Source: DATKJS01 sp964551995
Lineage (GTDB): Bacteria; Acidobacteriota; Aminicenantia; Aminicenantales; Saccharicenantaceae
DNA: 64,000 bases
Direction of reading: 5' to 3'
Assembly (NCBI GenBank): GCA_964551995.1
Contig: CAZKFD010000013.1
Location: 124,001-188,000, forward strand
Of this stretch, positions 1 to 7,787 are shown one piece after another. Positions within the stretch are counted from its first letter, which is position 1. Each line of letters begins with the position of its first letter. The translations under genes were made by a program, and so were the position numbers. A model generated the notes under the pieces. The model saw only the letters and a list, made by a program, of their open reading frames with translations, was not told the DNA's origin and did no database searches.

Positions 1-55
1 CGAAAGCCTCCCGGCTTCCGTCCTGTGCCAGCCTGACGAGCTGCTTTTCGTCCAT
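1..55 (-). CDS. ECF-type RNA polymerase sigma factor, N-terminal fragment
   Basis: Only the first 18 codons are in the window; the gene runs off the left edge. The reading is MDEKQLVRLAQDGSREAF, which matches the usual opening of region 2 in extracytoplasmic-function (sigma-70 family) factors, where an acidic/leucine stretch is followed by A-x-x-G-x-x-EAF. An in-frame ATG at 82 would add nine residues, and a GGAGGA sits between the two candidates. The 55 start gives the more typical N-terminus, but its spacing to that GGAGGA is long. The regulon and any anti-sigma partner lie outside the window. Confidence 0.6.
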   Translation of the reverse strand, partial: MDEKQLVRLAQDGSREAF

Positions 56-419
56 GCCGTCTCGCTCACGTGTCCTCCGCATCTTTTTAGACGCGGAGAC
101 GGCCTAAAACTTCCGGAAGGCCGCCCACCAATGGAAAACCCCGTCTCCGGGAGCCGGTTTCAACCGAAAACCGCACGGCTCGGGCCTTCCTGGGGCTCTG
201 CTTTGGGCCCCGCGCGGCCGCCCCCTGCGGGCAGAAGGATATGATAGCGGATTTTGCTCTAGGAATCACAAGAAAATCCCGCCCGTTTCACGGCCCGGGG
301 GCCCTCGCCGGGCGGGAGGAAACCGGACCTTTACGGCATCGGGGCAAACCCGGCCGGCTCGCCGGGACAAGGAACTTTCCGGCCCCCGCGCTCGGGGGGC
401 CGGAAAGCCACAGAATCGT
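56..419. other. Intergenic stretch, no gene seen
   Basis: About 360 bases between the ECF sigma start and the small exported protein gene. Short open frames here show no recognisable protein and look like products of high GC. The one clear element is the perfect hairpin at 375-407. I see no convincing promoter for the sigma factor. Confidence 0.5.
375..407 (-). terminator. Hairpin terminator of the 420-800 gene
   Basis: A perfect 13-bp inverted repeat, CTTTCCGGCCCCC and its complement, encloses a 7-base loop just past the stop codon of the minus-strand gene at 420. On that strand it is followed by TTCCTTG, a weak U-tract. It probably acts as a rho-independent terminator, or at least protects the 3' end. 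Confidence 0.6.
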
Positions 420-800
420 CTACTTCGCCTTTCGGACCGCGGTCCACTCCCGGGCCGGCCGGTCCCCAAACTGAACTGTGCCGGTCATCTTGTCGCCGTC
501 GACCTTGGCCTTATAGACGAACTTCATCTCTCCCTGCGGGCCGCCGGTCCGGGTGATCGTCCATTCGAGCTCGTCGCCCTTGATGGTTCCCGTGCCCGTC
601 ATCTCTGTGTTGTTCGGCCCCGGCATTTTCACAGTCAGGTTTTCGCCCGTCTGCGTGAAGCTGATCGTCCGCGTCATCGGGCCGCGTTGCGAGGTCGTGG
701 TCATGTCCCAGTCGCCGGTCACGTTGATCTCGGCGGCCATAAGCAACGTCACCCCGAGGACCAAAGCTAGAGCCAAAGCGTAGAAAAGTGGTTTCTTCAT
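420..800 (-). CDS. Exported small beta-rich protein of unknown function
   Basis: 126 residues. An N-terminal signal peptide (MKKPLFYALALALVLGVTLL, then an MAAE cleavage region) is followed by a mature part of about 100 residues. That part is rich in alternating Thr/hydrophobic strands such as NVTGDWDMTTTSQ and FTQTGENLTVKM, ending WTAVRKAK. Small periplasmic lipocalin-like proteins show the same pattern of G-x-W at the start, repeated T-G-T and a W near the end. I recognise the style but cannot name the family or a ligand. The start is supported by GGAGAGG seven bases upstream and a TATAAT box. It stands alone between a promoter and a hairpin. Confidence 0.75.
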   Translation of the reverse strand: MKKPLFYALALALVLGVTLLMAAEINVTGDWDMTTTSQRGPMTRTISFTQTGENLTVKMPGPNNTEMTGTGTIKGDELEWTITRTGGPQGEMKFVYKAKVDGDKMTGTVQFGDRPAREWTAVRKAK

Positions 801-820
801 ATAATCCTCTCCTTTACAAT

Positions 821-826
821 ATTATA
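821..826 (-). promoter_or_regulatory. -10 box for the 420-800 gene
   Basis: A perfect TATAAT lies on the minus strand about 20 bases upstream of the ATG at 800, giving a short leader that contains the Shine-Dalgarno GGAGAGG. No good -35 hexamer is present at 16-18 bases. Confidence 0.5.
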
Positions 827-986
827 GACGAAAGGGCGGAAAAAATCTTTCGGACCGGGAAAATGTTTCAGGTCCCGGCCCCGGGCTGGACCGGGCCGTC
901 CCCCGGCGCCGAAAAATAAATGGAACCTTTTGGACAGGTAGTACGTCTTAATGGAAGTGAAAGCGAATGCGACACGGAGGTTCAAG

Positions 987-1184
987 ATGAAAACGCAAAC
1001 GAAGATCGTGATCTTCCTCGTGGCGGTGATGATCAGCCTGATCGGCTTCAGCCTGATCGCTTCGCCGTCGACGCTCAGCCTTTTTGAGCTCGGGAAGGCG
1101 AATGTCTACCACTACGACCTGACCGTGACGGCAACAGTCGGTTCGAGCGTCGGGCCCGTGGTCCAGATCAACGGGTTGTCGTAA
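987..1184 (+). CDS. Small single-pass or secreted peptide, unknown
   Basis: 65 residues. A basic N-terminus (MKTQTK) is followed by a strongly hydrophobic stretch at about residues 7-27, then a short polar tail ending VGPVVQINGLS. It could be a signal peptide releasing a peptide of about 38 residues, or a membrane-anchored mini-protein. The start is fixed by CGGAGG six bases upstream of ATG 987; the upstream in-frame ATG at 951 lacks such a site. No family is recognised. It is followed with TAATG overlap by a possible second small ORF, and then by a strong terminator, so a short transcript is expected. Confidence 0.6.
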   Translation: MKTQTKIVIFLVAVMISLIGFSLIASPSTLSLFELGKANVYHYDLTVTATVGSSVGPVVQINGLS

Positions 1185-1294
1185 TGATGCGGACGCGGAT
1201 CCCGAACCGGTTCGCTCTCGACGGGGCGGCCCCGCGAAGGCTGCTCGCAACGCTGGAAAGCTTCCTGGCCTTCCGGCCGATTCTCATTGCGTAG
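1184..1294 (+). CDS. Possible 36-residue ORF coupled to the preceding peptide gene
   Basis: ATG overlaps the previous stop (TAATG) and opens a 36-codon frame, MMRTRIPNRFALDG..., ending in TAG directly where the terminator stem begins. The product is basic and Arg/Leu-rich, and resembles no family I know. GC-rich third positions are compatible with coding but also with chance. It rests only on the overlap and on ending just before the terminator. Confidence 0.25.
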   Translation: MMRTRIPNRFALDGAAPRRLLATLESFLAFRPILIA

Positions 1295-1336
1295 GGGCCG
1301 TTTTTCCCCCGGCATGGAAAAGTCGGCCCTTTTTTT
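1294..1336 (+). terminator. Strong intrinsic terminator
   Basis: GGGCCG and TTTTTCC pair with GGAAAA and CGGCCC in a two-part stem, followed by seven T residues (1330-1336). This is a textbook rho-independent terminator for the small plus-strand genes at 987-1294. The hairpin may also slow minus-strand transcription leaving ispF, though no T-tract exists on that side. Confidence 0.85.
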
Positions 1337-1419
1337 ATCCGCTGTCCCGCGGCGGAAAGGCCGTCACTCAGCGGCGACCGAAGGAGGGGGGGGGCGGGGG
1401 AAGGAAACGGGCGCGGCCC

Positions 1420-1890
1420 TTATCTTTCGAGGAGCGCCACGGCCCAGCAGGCGATGGCCTCGCCCCGGCCGACGGCATCCAGGCCTTCGTTCGTCTTGCC
1501 CTTGATGCCGAGGCTCGCTTCGTCCACACCGAGAAGGGAGCAGAGCTTTTTTTTCATGGCCTCGACGTAGGGCGCCAGGCGCGGCTCTTCGGCGACCACG
1601 ACCGCATCCACGTTGACGACGCGCCAGCCCCTTCCGCGGAGCATGTCCATGACGTCCCTGAGGAGCGCGAGGCTCGAAATGCCCTTGGTGCGGGGGTCGG
1701 CGGGAAAGAGGCGGCCGATGTCGCCCTCCCCCGCGGCTCCCAGAAGGGCGTCAATGACGGCGTGAATCAGGCCGTCTCCGTCCGAGTGTCCGGCCAGGCC
1801 CCGGGGGGAGGGAATCTCGAGGCCGCCGAGGATGAGCCTGCGGCCCTCGACCAGGGGGTGGATGTCGTATCCGAGGCCGATTCTAAGCAT
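1420..1890 (-). CDS. ispF: 2-C-methyl-D-erythritol 2,4-cyclodiphosphate synthase
   Basis: Makes the cyclic diphosphate of the MEP isoprenoid pathway from CDP-ME 2-phosphate. 156 residues, the normal length. Metal ligands match the family: D9 and H11 in GLGYDIHPL, and H43 in GLIHAVIDALLGA. The C-terminal part carries GIKGKTNEGLDAVGRGE, equivalent to the usual substrate loop. The start chosen is ATG 1890, preceded by GGAGG. Longer in-frame starts read into ispD sequence and do not resemble IspF. It overlaps the end of ispD by 8 bp, so the two are translationally linked and successive in the same pathway. It is the last gene of the long minus-strand block. Confidence 0.96.
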   Translation of the reverse strand: MLRIGLGYDIHPLVEGRRLILGGLEIPSPRGLAGHSDGDGLIHAVIDALLGAAGEGDIGRLFPADPRTKGISSLALLRDVMDMLRGRGWRVVNVDAVVVAEEPRLAPYVEAMKKKLCSLLGVDEASLGIKGKTNEGLDAVGRGEAIACWAVALLER

Positions 1891-2548
1891 GGAGGAGGGC
1901 CTCCGCGATGGTGATGTCCAGCGGCGTCGTGATCTTGATGTTCGCCGGATCTCCCGGCACGGCCAGAACCGCAAGGCCGGCCCACTCGAAAAGCATCGCC
2001 TCATCGGTTCCGTAGAAACGGTCTCGGCGGGCCGCGTCCAGTGCTTTCTTCAGCGTGGAATAGAGAAAGCCCTGCGGCGTCTGCGCCCGGAAGATGTCGG
2101 ACCGTTCCACGGTCCGCACAAGAAGACCGTTGCGGACTTCCTTGATGGTGTCGTCCACGGGGATGACGGGGACGGCCGCGCCGCTCGCCCGCGCCTCGGC
2201 GATGACCCGGCTGATCAGGTCCGGGCTGACCAGCGGCCGGTCCCCGTCGTGCACGAGCACCAGCCCGGTCGCAGCCGCGTCCAGGAGGCGGAACCCCTGC
2301 CAGACGGAGTCCTGCCGCTCTTCTCCGCCCCGCACGACATCACGGATTTTGGGGTAGCGCAGCTGGTAGTGCTTCCGGTCTCGCTCGTCGGGAAGGACGA
2401 GGATGATCGCGTCCACCGCCTCATGCGCCTGGAATCTTTCGAGCGTCCATTCGAGGACGGGCTTGCCCCGGAGGTAGGCAAACTGCTTCGGACCCCCGAA
2501 CCTTTTGCCGGCCCCGGCCGCGACGATGATCGCCGAGACCTCGCTCAC
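1883..2548 (-). CDS. ispD: 2-C-methyl-D-erythritol 4-phosphate cytidylyltransferase
   Basis: Transfers CMP from CTP to MEP, the third step of the MEP pathway. 221 residues with all signature segments: AAGAGKRFGGPKQF (nucleotide loop), GGEERQDSVWQGF, VHDGDRPLV, RAQTPQGF, DEAMLFE and the C-terminal VPGDPANIKITTPLD. The usual VHDAARP appears here as VHDGDRP, a small departure next to the active site. It overlaps the PIN-TRAM gene by 4 bp (ATGA) and ispF by 8 bp. ispE of the same pathway is about 10 kb upstream in the same block. Confidence 0.96.
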   Translation of the reverse strand: MSEVSAIIVAAGAGKRFGGPKQFAYLRGKPVLEWTLERFQAHEAVDAIILVLPDERDRKHYQLRYPKIRDVVRGGEERQDSVWQGFRLLDAAATGLVLVHDGDRPLVSPDLISRVIAEARASGAAVPVIPVDDTIKEVRNGLLVRTVERSDIFRAQTPQGFLYSTLKKALDAARRDRFYGTDEAMLFEWAGLAVLAVPGDPANIKITTPLDITIAEALLHA

Positions 2549-3534
2549 CGCAGCTCTCCGTTATACCGCCCGAAGATCATCTTGCCGACGGTCGTCTGGA
2601 GGACCGACGTCACCGTGATGTCGACCGTCTGGCCGATCATGCGCCGTGAGTTGTCTACGACGACCATGGTCCCGTCGTCCAGATAGGCCACGCCCTGGTC
2701 CTTTTCCTTGCCCTCCTTCAGGATGAAGACCTTCATCGCCTCGCCCGGCAGGACGATCGGACGCAGAGCGTTGGCCAGCTCGTTGATGTTCAGGACCTGG
2801 ATGCCGTGGATGCGGGCGACCTTGTTCAGGTTGAAGTCGTTGGTCACGATCTTGGCGTCCAGGCTCTTGGCGCACTCGATGACCTTCGAATCGACGTCCC
2901 GGAGCTCCGGGAAATCCATGTCGGAAATCACGACGGAGACCTGAGACGACTTCTGGAGGTGGTCGAGGACATCGAGGCCGCGGCGGCCCCGCTGCCGCTT
3001 GAGGACGTCCGGCGAGTCCGCAACGAGTTGCAGCTCCTTGAGGACGAACTGCGGGACGACGAGCGAGCCCTCGATGAAGGCGGTATCGCAGAGGTCGGCG
3101 ATCCGGCCGTCGATGATGACGCTCGTGTCCAGGATCTTGTAGCTGCGACCGGTTCCCTTATCGGCGAAAAGGCGGGCGAGGCTCGCCGGCTCGAGCCATT
3201 CCGGTTTGCGGATCCCGATCAGGAGCCCGATATAGGGCATAATCACCAGGAAGAAGACCCGGACAAAAGAGGCCATGTTCGGCGTGCGGACGACCGACTG
3301 GTAGATGGAGCCGAGCAGCCAACCGAGGAGGATGCCGACGAGGAGGCCGAAGCCCGAGCTCCAAATAACCTTAAACTGCGCCCGCCGGATGCGGGTTTCC
3401 AGGATCATGAAGACGCCGGCCAGGACGAAGCCCGCCCCCGCCCCGAGGACGGGGCTCAGCTGGAAAGGCGGATAAAAATACCCCGCAAGGGTGATGAGAG
3501 CGATGATGAAGACACGGAAAATGATAATGCCCAT
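2545..3534 (-). CDS. Membrane PIN-TRAM domain protein (YacL family)
   Basis: 329 residues. Four hydrophobic segments occupy about residues 1-115. A PIN nuclease fold follows (about 130-250) with its acidic residues in LDTSVIIDGRI, LKELQ, DVDSKVIECA and VTNDFNLNKVA. A C-terminal TRAM RNA-binding domain (about 265-329) ends TVGKMIFGRYNGELR. The family is widespread and commonly sits beside ispD/ispF and radA, as here; its cellular substrate is not established. The intact acidic set suggests an active RNase. ATGA overlap with ispD. Confidence 0.88.
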   Translation of the reverse strand: MGIIIFRVFIIALITLAGYFYPPFQLSPVLGAGAGFVLAGVFMILETRIRRAQFKVIWSSGFGLLVGILLGWLLGSIYQSVVRTPNMASFVRVFFLVIMPYIGLLIGIRKPEWLEPASLARLFADKGTGRSYKILDTSVIIDGRIADLCDTAFIEGSLVVPQFVLKELQLVADSPDVLKRQRGRRGLDVLDHLQKSSQVSVVISDMDFPELRDVDSKVIECAKSLDAKIVTNDFNLNKVARIHGIQVLNINELANALRPIVLPGEAMKVFILKEGKEKDQGVAYLDDGTMVVVDNSRRMIGQTVDITVTSVLQTTVGKMIFGRYNGELR

Positions 3535-3572
3535 CGGACCGGTCCTTTATATCCAGAATAATATTATAAGCG

Positions 3573-4931
3573 CTAAAACGCGTATTCCAGCGCCTGGCCC
3601 ACGGTCTTCACCCCGACGCTCCGGATAGCCGGCAGGCCCTCCCTGTCCAGAGCCGCCAGATTTCCGGCGGGGACCAGGATCGTCCCGAAGCCCAGGGTCT
3701 GGGCCTCCCTGATCCGGGCCAGGGGCTGGCTGACGGAGCGGATTTCCCCGCTCAACCCGACCTCTCCGAAGAACGTTATGTCCTTAGCGAGGGGCTTGTT
3801 CTTCAGGGACGAGACGACGGCCATGATGACTCCCAGGTCGGCCGCCGGCTCGTCGATCGTCATCCCCCCCGCCACGTTCAGGTAGATGTCCTCCCCCGAA
3901 AAGCTCAGGCCGAGCTTCTTTTCGAGCAGGGCCAGGAGCATGGCCGTCCGGTAATGGTCGAGGCCGATGCTCATCCGCCTGGGGTTCCCCGTGAAGAGCG
4001 TCGAGGAGACGAGGGCCTGGATCTCGGCAAGCAGAGGGCGGGTCCCCTTGATGGTGCAGACGACGGCGCTGCCAGGCTCTTCCCGCGGCCGCTCCCGGAG
4101 GAAGAAGGCTGAGGGGTTGACGATGGCCTGGAGGCCGGACGCGGTCATCTCGAAGACGGCCAGCTCCGAAACCGGCCCGAACCGGTTCTTGAGGGCCCTG
4201 AGGACCCGGTGGCTATGGTCCCGCTCGCCCTCGAAAAGGAGAACGACGTCGACCATATGCTCGAGGGACTTCGGCCCGGCCAGGGAGCCCTCCTTGGTGA
4301 TGTGCCCCACGAGGAACGCGGGCACCTGGTTTTTCTTGGCGAAGCGGAAGATCTGGTTGGCCACCTCGCGGACCTGGCTGATCGTCCCCGGGCTCGATGT
4401 CATCTTCGAGGAAAAGACCGTCTGGACCGAGTCGACGACCAGAGCCTTGGGCCGGAGCCGCTCGGCCTGGGAGACGATCCGCTCCAGGTTGGTCTCCGAC
4501 AGGAGGTAGAGGCGGCCGTCGTGGACCCCGAGCCTGTCGCCCCGGAGCTTGATCTGCTCCAGAGATTCCTCGCCGGACACATAGAGGACCGACTCGCCCG
4601 CCCCGGCGAGGCTGTCGGAGACCTGGAGGAGCAAGGTGGACTTGCCGATCCCCGGCTCGCCGCCGATGAGGACCAGGGAGCCGTAGACGAGGCCGCCGCC
4701 GAGGACCTTGTTGAAGTCCTCGATCTCGATCCGGATGCGCGGCTTGGCGAGGTCCTTGACGTCCTTGTAGAGGACCGGGTCGGAGGGCGCGAAGGAGATC
4801 TCGATCGGCGTTTCCTCCTCGAGCTCCTCGATCATGGTGTTCCACTCGCCGCAGCTCTGGCAACGGCCCATCCACTTCGGCGAACGGAAGCCGCAGTTCT
4901 GGCAGACGAAAACCGTCTTGTCCTTCATCAC
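3573..4931 (-). CDS. radA: DNA repair protein RadA (Sms)
   Basis: Branch-migration ATPase that assists RecA in recombination. 452 residues. An N-terminal C4 zinc finger (C10, C13, C24, C27), a RecA-like ATPase with Walker A GGEPGIGKST at about 90-99, the RadA-specific KNRFGPV motif near residue 250, and a C-terminal Lon-protease-like domain with TIDEPAADLG. All are complete. Its start overlaps the stop of the MCE gene by 4 bp. It reads on toward the PIN-TRAM and isp genes. Confidence 0.96.
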   Translation of the reverse strand: MMKDKTVFVCQNCGFRSPKWMGRCQSCGEWNTMIEELEEETPIEISFAPSDPVLYKDVKDLAKPRIRIEIEDFNKVLGGGLVYGSLVLIGGEPGIGKSTLLLQVSDSLAGAGESVLYVSGEESLEQIKLRGDRLGVHDGRLYLLSETNLERIVSQAERLRPKALVVDSVQTVFSSKMTSSPGTISQVREVANQIFRFAKKNQVPAFLVGHITKEGSLAGPKSLEHMVDVVLLFEGERDHSHRVLRALKNRFGPVSELAVFEMTASGLQAIVNPSAFFLRERPREEPGSAVVCTIKGTRPLLAEIQALVSSTLFTGNPRRMSIGLDHYRTAMLLALLEKKLGLSFSGEDIYLNVAGGMTIDEPAADLGVIMAVVSSLKNKPLAKDITFFGEVGLSGEIRSVSQPLARIREAQTLGFGTILVPAGNLAALDREGLPAIRSVGVKTVGQALEYAF

Positions 4932-6235
4932 AGCCCAGCACCCAGGCCGAAAAAGACTTCCCGTTTGGCCGACAGGCTGAAATCCTCGAGGCCGAGGATG
5001 AGATAGACGTTCTTCTGCGGGTAAAATCTCGCGAACGCCCGGAACAGGGGGCTCGTCGCCCGATTGAAATCCAGGCCCTCGACGCTCAAAATGACCCGGT
5101 CCCTGAGGGCATAGTAATCGATCCCAGCGCCGAACGTCGACTCGATGATCCCGGCCCGCGGCGCGAAGTTATTCCAGCGGACCCCGCCTTCGAGCGAATA
5201 CGTGACGCGCCCGCCCGGGGGCCCGTAGACGACCTGCCCCAGGGCGAAGGCCGTGTTCTTGTACCAGAGGCTCGCATTGAGGAAACCCTTGAGGAAATTG
5301 CTGCGGGCCAGATATTCGCCGCGGACATCCGCATGGACCGCGAGGCTGGAGACCGAGTCGGCGACCTTCCGGACATCCCGGACGGCTGCCTGGGCTTCGT
5401 TGTAGAGGCCGGAGTCGTTGACGAGTTTGCCCGCTGTCCCCTCGCCCTTCTGGATCTTGTCCAGCGACGCGTTGAGGAGCTTCACCGACTCATCGATCCT
5501 CGAAAGGACCTCTTTGAGCTTACCGACGCTGTCGCGGACGTCGCCTCGGTTGTCCTCGAGCATGGTCCTCAGGTCGGACAGCGTGGCCTCGAAGTCCCGC
5601 GAGAGATCCCGGATCCGCTGGTCCATGGTCTTCGCGGTGTCCGAGGCCGAGGAAATCGCCTCGCCGACTTTGTCGCGGTTGTCGTGGATGAAGGTCCGGA
5701 TCTCCTCCGTCACCGAGGACATGTTCGAGACGGTCTGGCGGAAGTTCTCCCGCATCTCCTTGTTCGTCATCTCCCCCAGGTTCTTAGCGACCTGCTGGAG
5801 GTCGGTCCCGAGCGACGTCAGCATCGGGGTCAACTGGTCGAGCCCTGAAGACGGCCCGGGGATGAGCTCGTCGCCCGGCCGCAGGTATTCGTCCTCCATG
5901 CTCGGCTGGACATCGATGTATTTCTCGCCGAGCAGCCCTTGTACCGATTGGATGGCCTTGGAGCCCCGCGGGATCTTGTACTTGGGATAGATGCTCAGGA
6001 CGACCCGGGAGCGCCGCCCCTCGAGCTCGATGTCCTTGACATAGCCGATCTTGATCCCGGCCATCTTCACGGCGGCGGTCTTGTCGAGGCCCAGAGAGGT
6101 CTCATAGCGGACGATGATCGGGTAGCCCGGCCGGCGGAACAGGTTCGACAGGTTGCCGACGACGAATATGAACACGCCGAGAATGATCAGCGCTCCCGTG
6201 AAGAAGATGCCGACTTTGATTTCTCTTCTCATCAT
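4928..6235 (-). CDS. mlaD: MCE-family substrate-binding protein of a Mla-type lipid transporter
   Basis: 435 residues. One N-terminal membrane segment (about 9-28), a single MCE domain (about 38-115, with VKMAGIKIGYVKDIEL and LLGEKYIDV), then a helical stretch to about 290 that looks like a coiled coil. A C-terminal region of about 130 residues with alternating strand patterns follows (YSLEGGVRWNNF, FYPQKNVYLILGLEDFSL). MCE proteins form hexameric rings that carry phospholipid between inner and outer membrane. The long tail could bridge the periplasm or contact the outer membrane. It follows mlaF by 12 bp and overlaps radA. No MlaB or MlaC homologue is nearby. Confidence 0.88.
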   Translation of the reverse strand: MMRREIKVGIFFTGALIILGVFIFVVGNLSNLFRRPGYPIIVRYETSLGLDKTAAVKMAGIKIGYVKDIELEGRRSRVVLSIYPKYKIPRGSKAIQSVQGLLGEKYIDVQPSMEDEYLRPGDELIPGPSSGLDQLTPMLTSLGTDLQQVAKNLGEMTNKEMRENFRQTVSNMSSVTEEIRTFIHDNRDKVGEAISSASDTAKTMDQRIRDLSRDFEATLSDLRTMLEDNRGDVRDSVGKLKEVLSRIDESVKLLNASLDKIQKGEGTAGKLVNDSGLYNEAQAAVRDVRKVADSVSSLAVHADVRGEYLARSNFLKGFLNASLWYKNTAFALGQVVYGPPGGRVTYSLEGGVRWNNFAPRAGIIESTFGAGIDYYALRDRVILSVEGLDFNRATSPLFRAFARFYPQKNVYLILGLEDFSLSAKREVFFGLGAGL

Positions 6236-6247
6236 TGACCTCGTATC

Positions 6248-6994
6248 CTACCAATCCGTGATCGGGCCCCGGGCCTGCCCGGTGATGAACTGCTGGACGA
6301 CGGGATTTCCCGAGGCCTGGATCTCAGCCGGCGATCCGATCTCCACGATCGTCCCGTTATAGAGCATAGCGATGCGGTCGGCCACCTTGTAGCAGCTCAC
6401 CATGTCGTGCGTGATCACGACCGACGTCACGCACAGATCCTTTTTCATCTGGTTGATCAGATCGTTGATCGAGTCCGCGCGGATGGGGTCGATGCCCGTC
6501 GACGGCTCGTCGTAGAGGATGATCTTCGGGCTGTAGGCGATGGCCCGCGCCAGGCCGACACGCTTTTTCATGCCGCCCGACAGCTCGTACGGCATGAGGT
6601 GCTGGATGCCGCGCAGGCCGACTTTCTCCAGGCTCTCGGCCACGATCTTCTCGATCTCCTTGCGGCTGTGCCGTGTGTACCGTCTCAGGCCGAAGGCGAC
6701 GTTCTCGCCCACTGTCAGGGAATCGAACAGTGCCGCCCCCTGGAAGAGCATCCCGAACTTCCTCAAGACCTGCTGCAGGGCCTCCCTCTTCAGCCGCGTG
6801 ATCTCGATGTCGTCGACGAAGACCTGCCCCTCGTCCGGCCGCAGCATGCCGATGATGTGCTTGAGGAGGACGCTTTTCCCCGACCCGCTCTGCCCGATGA
6901 CGACCATGGTCTCGCCGTCGCCGATCTCGAGGTTCACGCCCCGAAGCACCCGGTTCGTCCCGAACGATTTGTGAAGGTCGACGATGCGGATCAT
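6248..6994 (-). CDS. mlaF: ABC transporter ATPase, Mla phospholipid system
   Basis: 248 residues, a normal ABC ATPase length. Walker A is GQSGSGKSVLLK, the signature is ELSGGMKKRVGLARAI, and Walker B is IILYDEPSTGIDP with the switch His in VVITHDM. The GGMKKRV form of the signature is typical of MlaF/Mkl-type ATPases that partner MlaE permeases. It energises lipid movement on the cytoplasmic face. It lies between mlaE (7-bp gap) and mlaD (12-bp gap). Confidence 0.95.
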   Translation of the reverse strand: MIRIVDLHKSFGTNRVLRGVNLEIGDGETMVVIGQSGSGKSVLLKHIIGMLRPDEGQVFVDDIEITRLKREALQQVLRKFGMLFQGAALFDSLTVGENVAFGLRRYTRHSRKEIEKIVAESLEKVGLRGIQHLMPYELSGGMKKRVGLARAIAYSPKIILYDEPSTGIDPIRADSINDLINQMKKDLCVTSVVITHDMVSCYKVADRIAMLYNGTIVEIGSPAEIQASGNPVVQQFITGQARGPITDW

Positions 6995-7001
6995 GGCCCC
7001 G

Positions 7002-7784
7002 TCAACTCGGCAGCACCTTGCTGAGGAAGAAGTTCAGAATCAGGACGGAGATGCTGGCAAAGACCACGCTCCGGGTGGTAGCTCGCCCCACGCCTTCGGC
7101 CCCGCCTTCGGCCTTCATCCCCTGCCAGCAGCCGATGGTGGAGATGACGAAGCCGAAGAAAAAGGCCTTGATCAGGCCCATGCAGATGTCCCAGACCTCG
7201 AAGTAGAGCAGGGCGTTGCGGATGTAGACGACCCGGTTGACCCCCATGCCCACGATATTGTAGAAGAAGCCGCAGAAGATCCCGATGATGTCCCCGTACA
7301 GGGTCAGCGCCGGCAACATGACGAGGGCGGCCAGGACGCGCGGGACGACGAGATAGCGGTTGGGGTCGGCGCCCAGGCTGAAGAGGGCGTCGATCTGCTC
7401 CGTGATCTTCATCGTCCCGATCTCGGCCGTCATCGAGGACCCGACGCGGCCCGCGACCATCAGGGCCACGAGGAGAGGAATGAGCTCCTTGCACAGGCCG
7501 ACGGAGATGATCGGGCCGCTGTAAACTTCCGTCCCCGGGCCGACATACTTGTGAAAGCCCGCGTAGGTCTGGAGGCCGAAGACGAGGCCGCCGAATGCCG
7601 CCGTCAGCGAGACGACGCTCAGCGAGCTCACCCCGACGCTCTCGAGCTGCTGGAGGAAGTTCCGTCCCTCGAACGGCCGGCGGAAGATGTCGCGAAGCGT
7701 CCGGCCCATGACGATCGAGACTTCCCCCATCTGCTGGAGGAAGCGAAGAGTGATGGGGTTGTAGCGTTTCTTCGGGGCTCCCAT
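7002..7784 (-). CDS. mlaE: MlaE-family permease, phospholipid ABC transporter
   Basis: 260 residues with the MlaE (DUF140) pattern: an N-terminal amphipathic region, then hydrophobic segments. Conserved runs include AGRVGSSMTAEIGTMKITEQ, the hallmark cytosolic loop that contacts the ATPase, and LGADPNRYLVVPRVLA. Two copies pair with MlaF and the MCE ring. It lies 3 bp after the dnaB stop, so the transport genes appear to be transcribed together with replication and ribosomal genes upstream. Confidence 0.95.
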   Translation of the reverse strand: MGAPKKRYNPITLRFLQQMGEVSIVMGRTLRDIFRRPFEGRNFLQQLESVGVSSLSVVSLTAAFGGLVFGLQTYAGFHKYVGPGTEVYSGPIISVGLCKELIPLLVALMVAGRVGSSMTAEIGTMKITEQIDALFSLGADPNRYLVVPRVLAALVMLPALTLYGDIIGIFCGFFYNIVGMGVNRVVYIRNALLYFEVWDICMGLIKAFFFGFVISTIGCWQGMKAEGGAEGVGRATTRSVVFASISVLILNFFLSKVLPS

Positions 7785-7787
7785 CCG

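Noticed and set aside
951..986. An upstream start for the small peptide gene
   Set aside because: No ribosome site precedes ATG 951, while ATG 987 has GGAGG at ideal spacing and a cleaner signal sequence.
1386..1400. G9-C-G5 run next to the ispF 3' end as a G-quadruplex or regulatory element
   Set aside because: It lies in a short gap after the last gene of the block, and only one run pattern is present; it may simply be an error-prone homopolymer.
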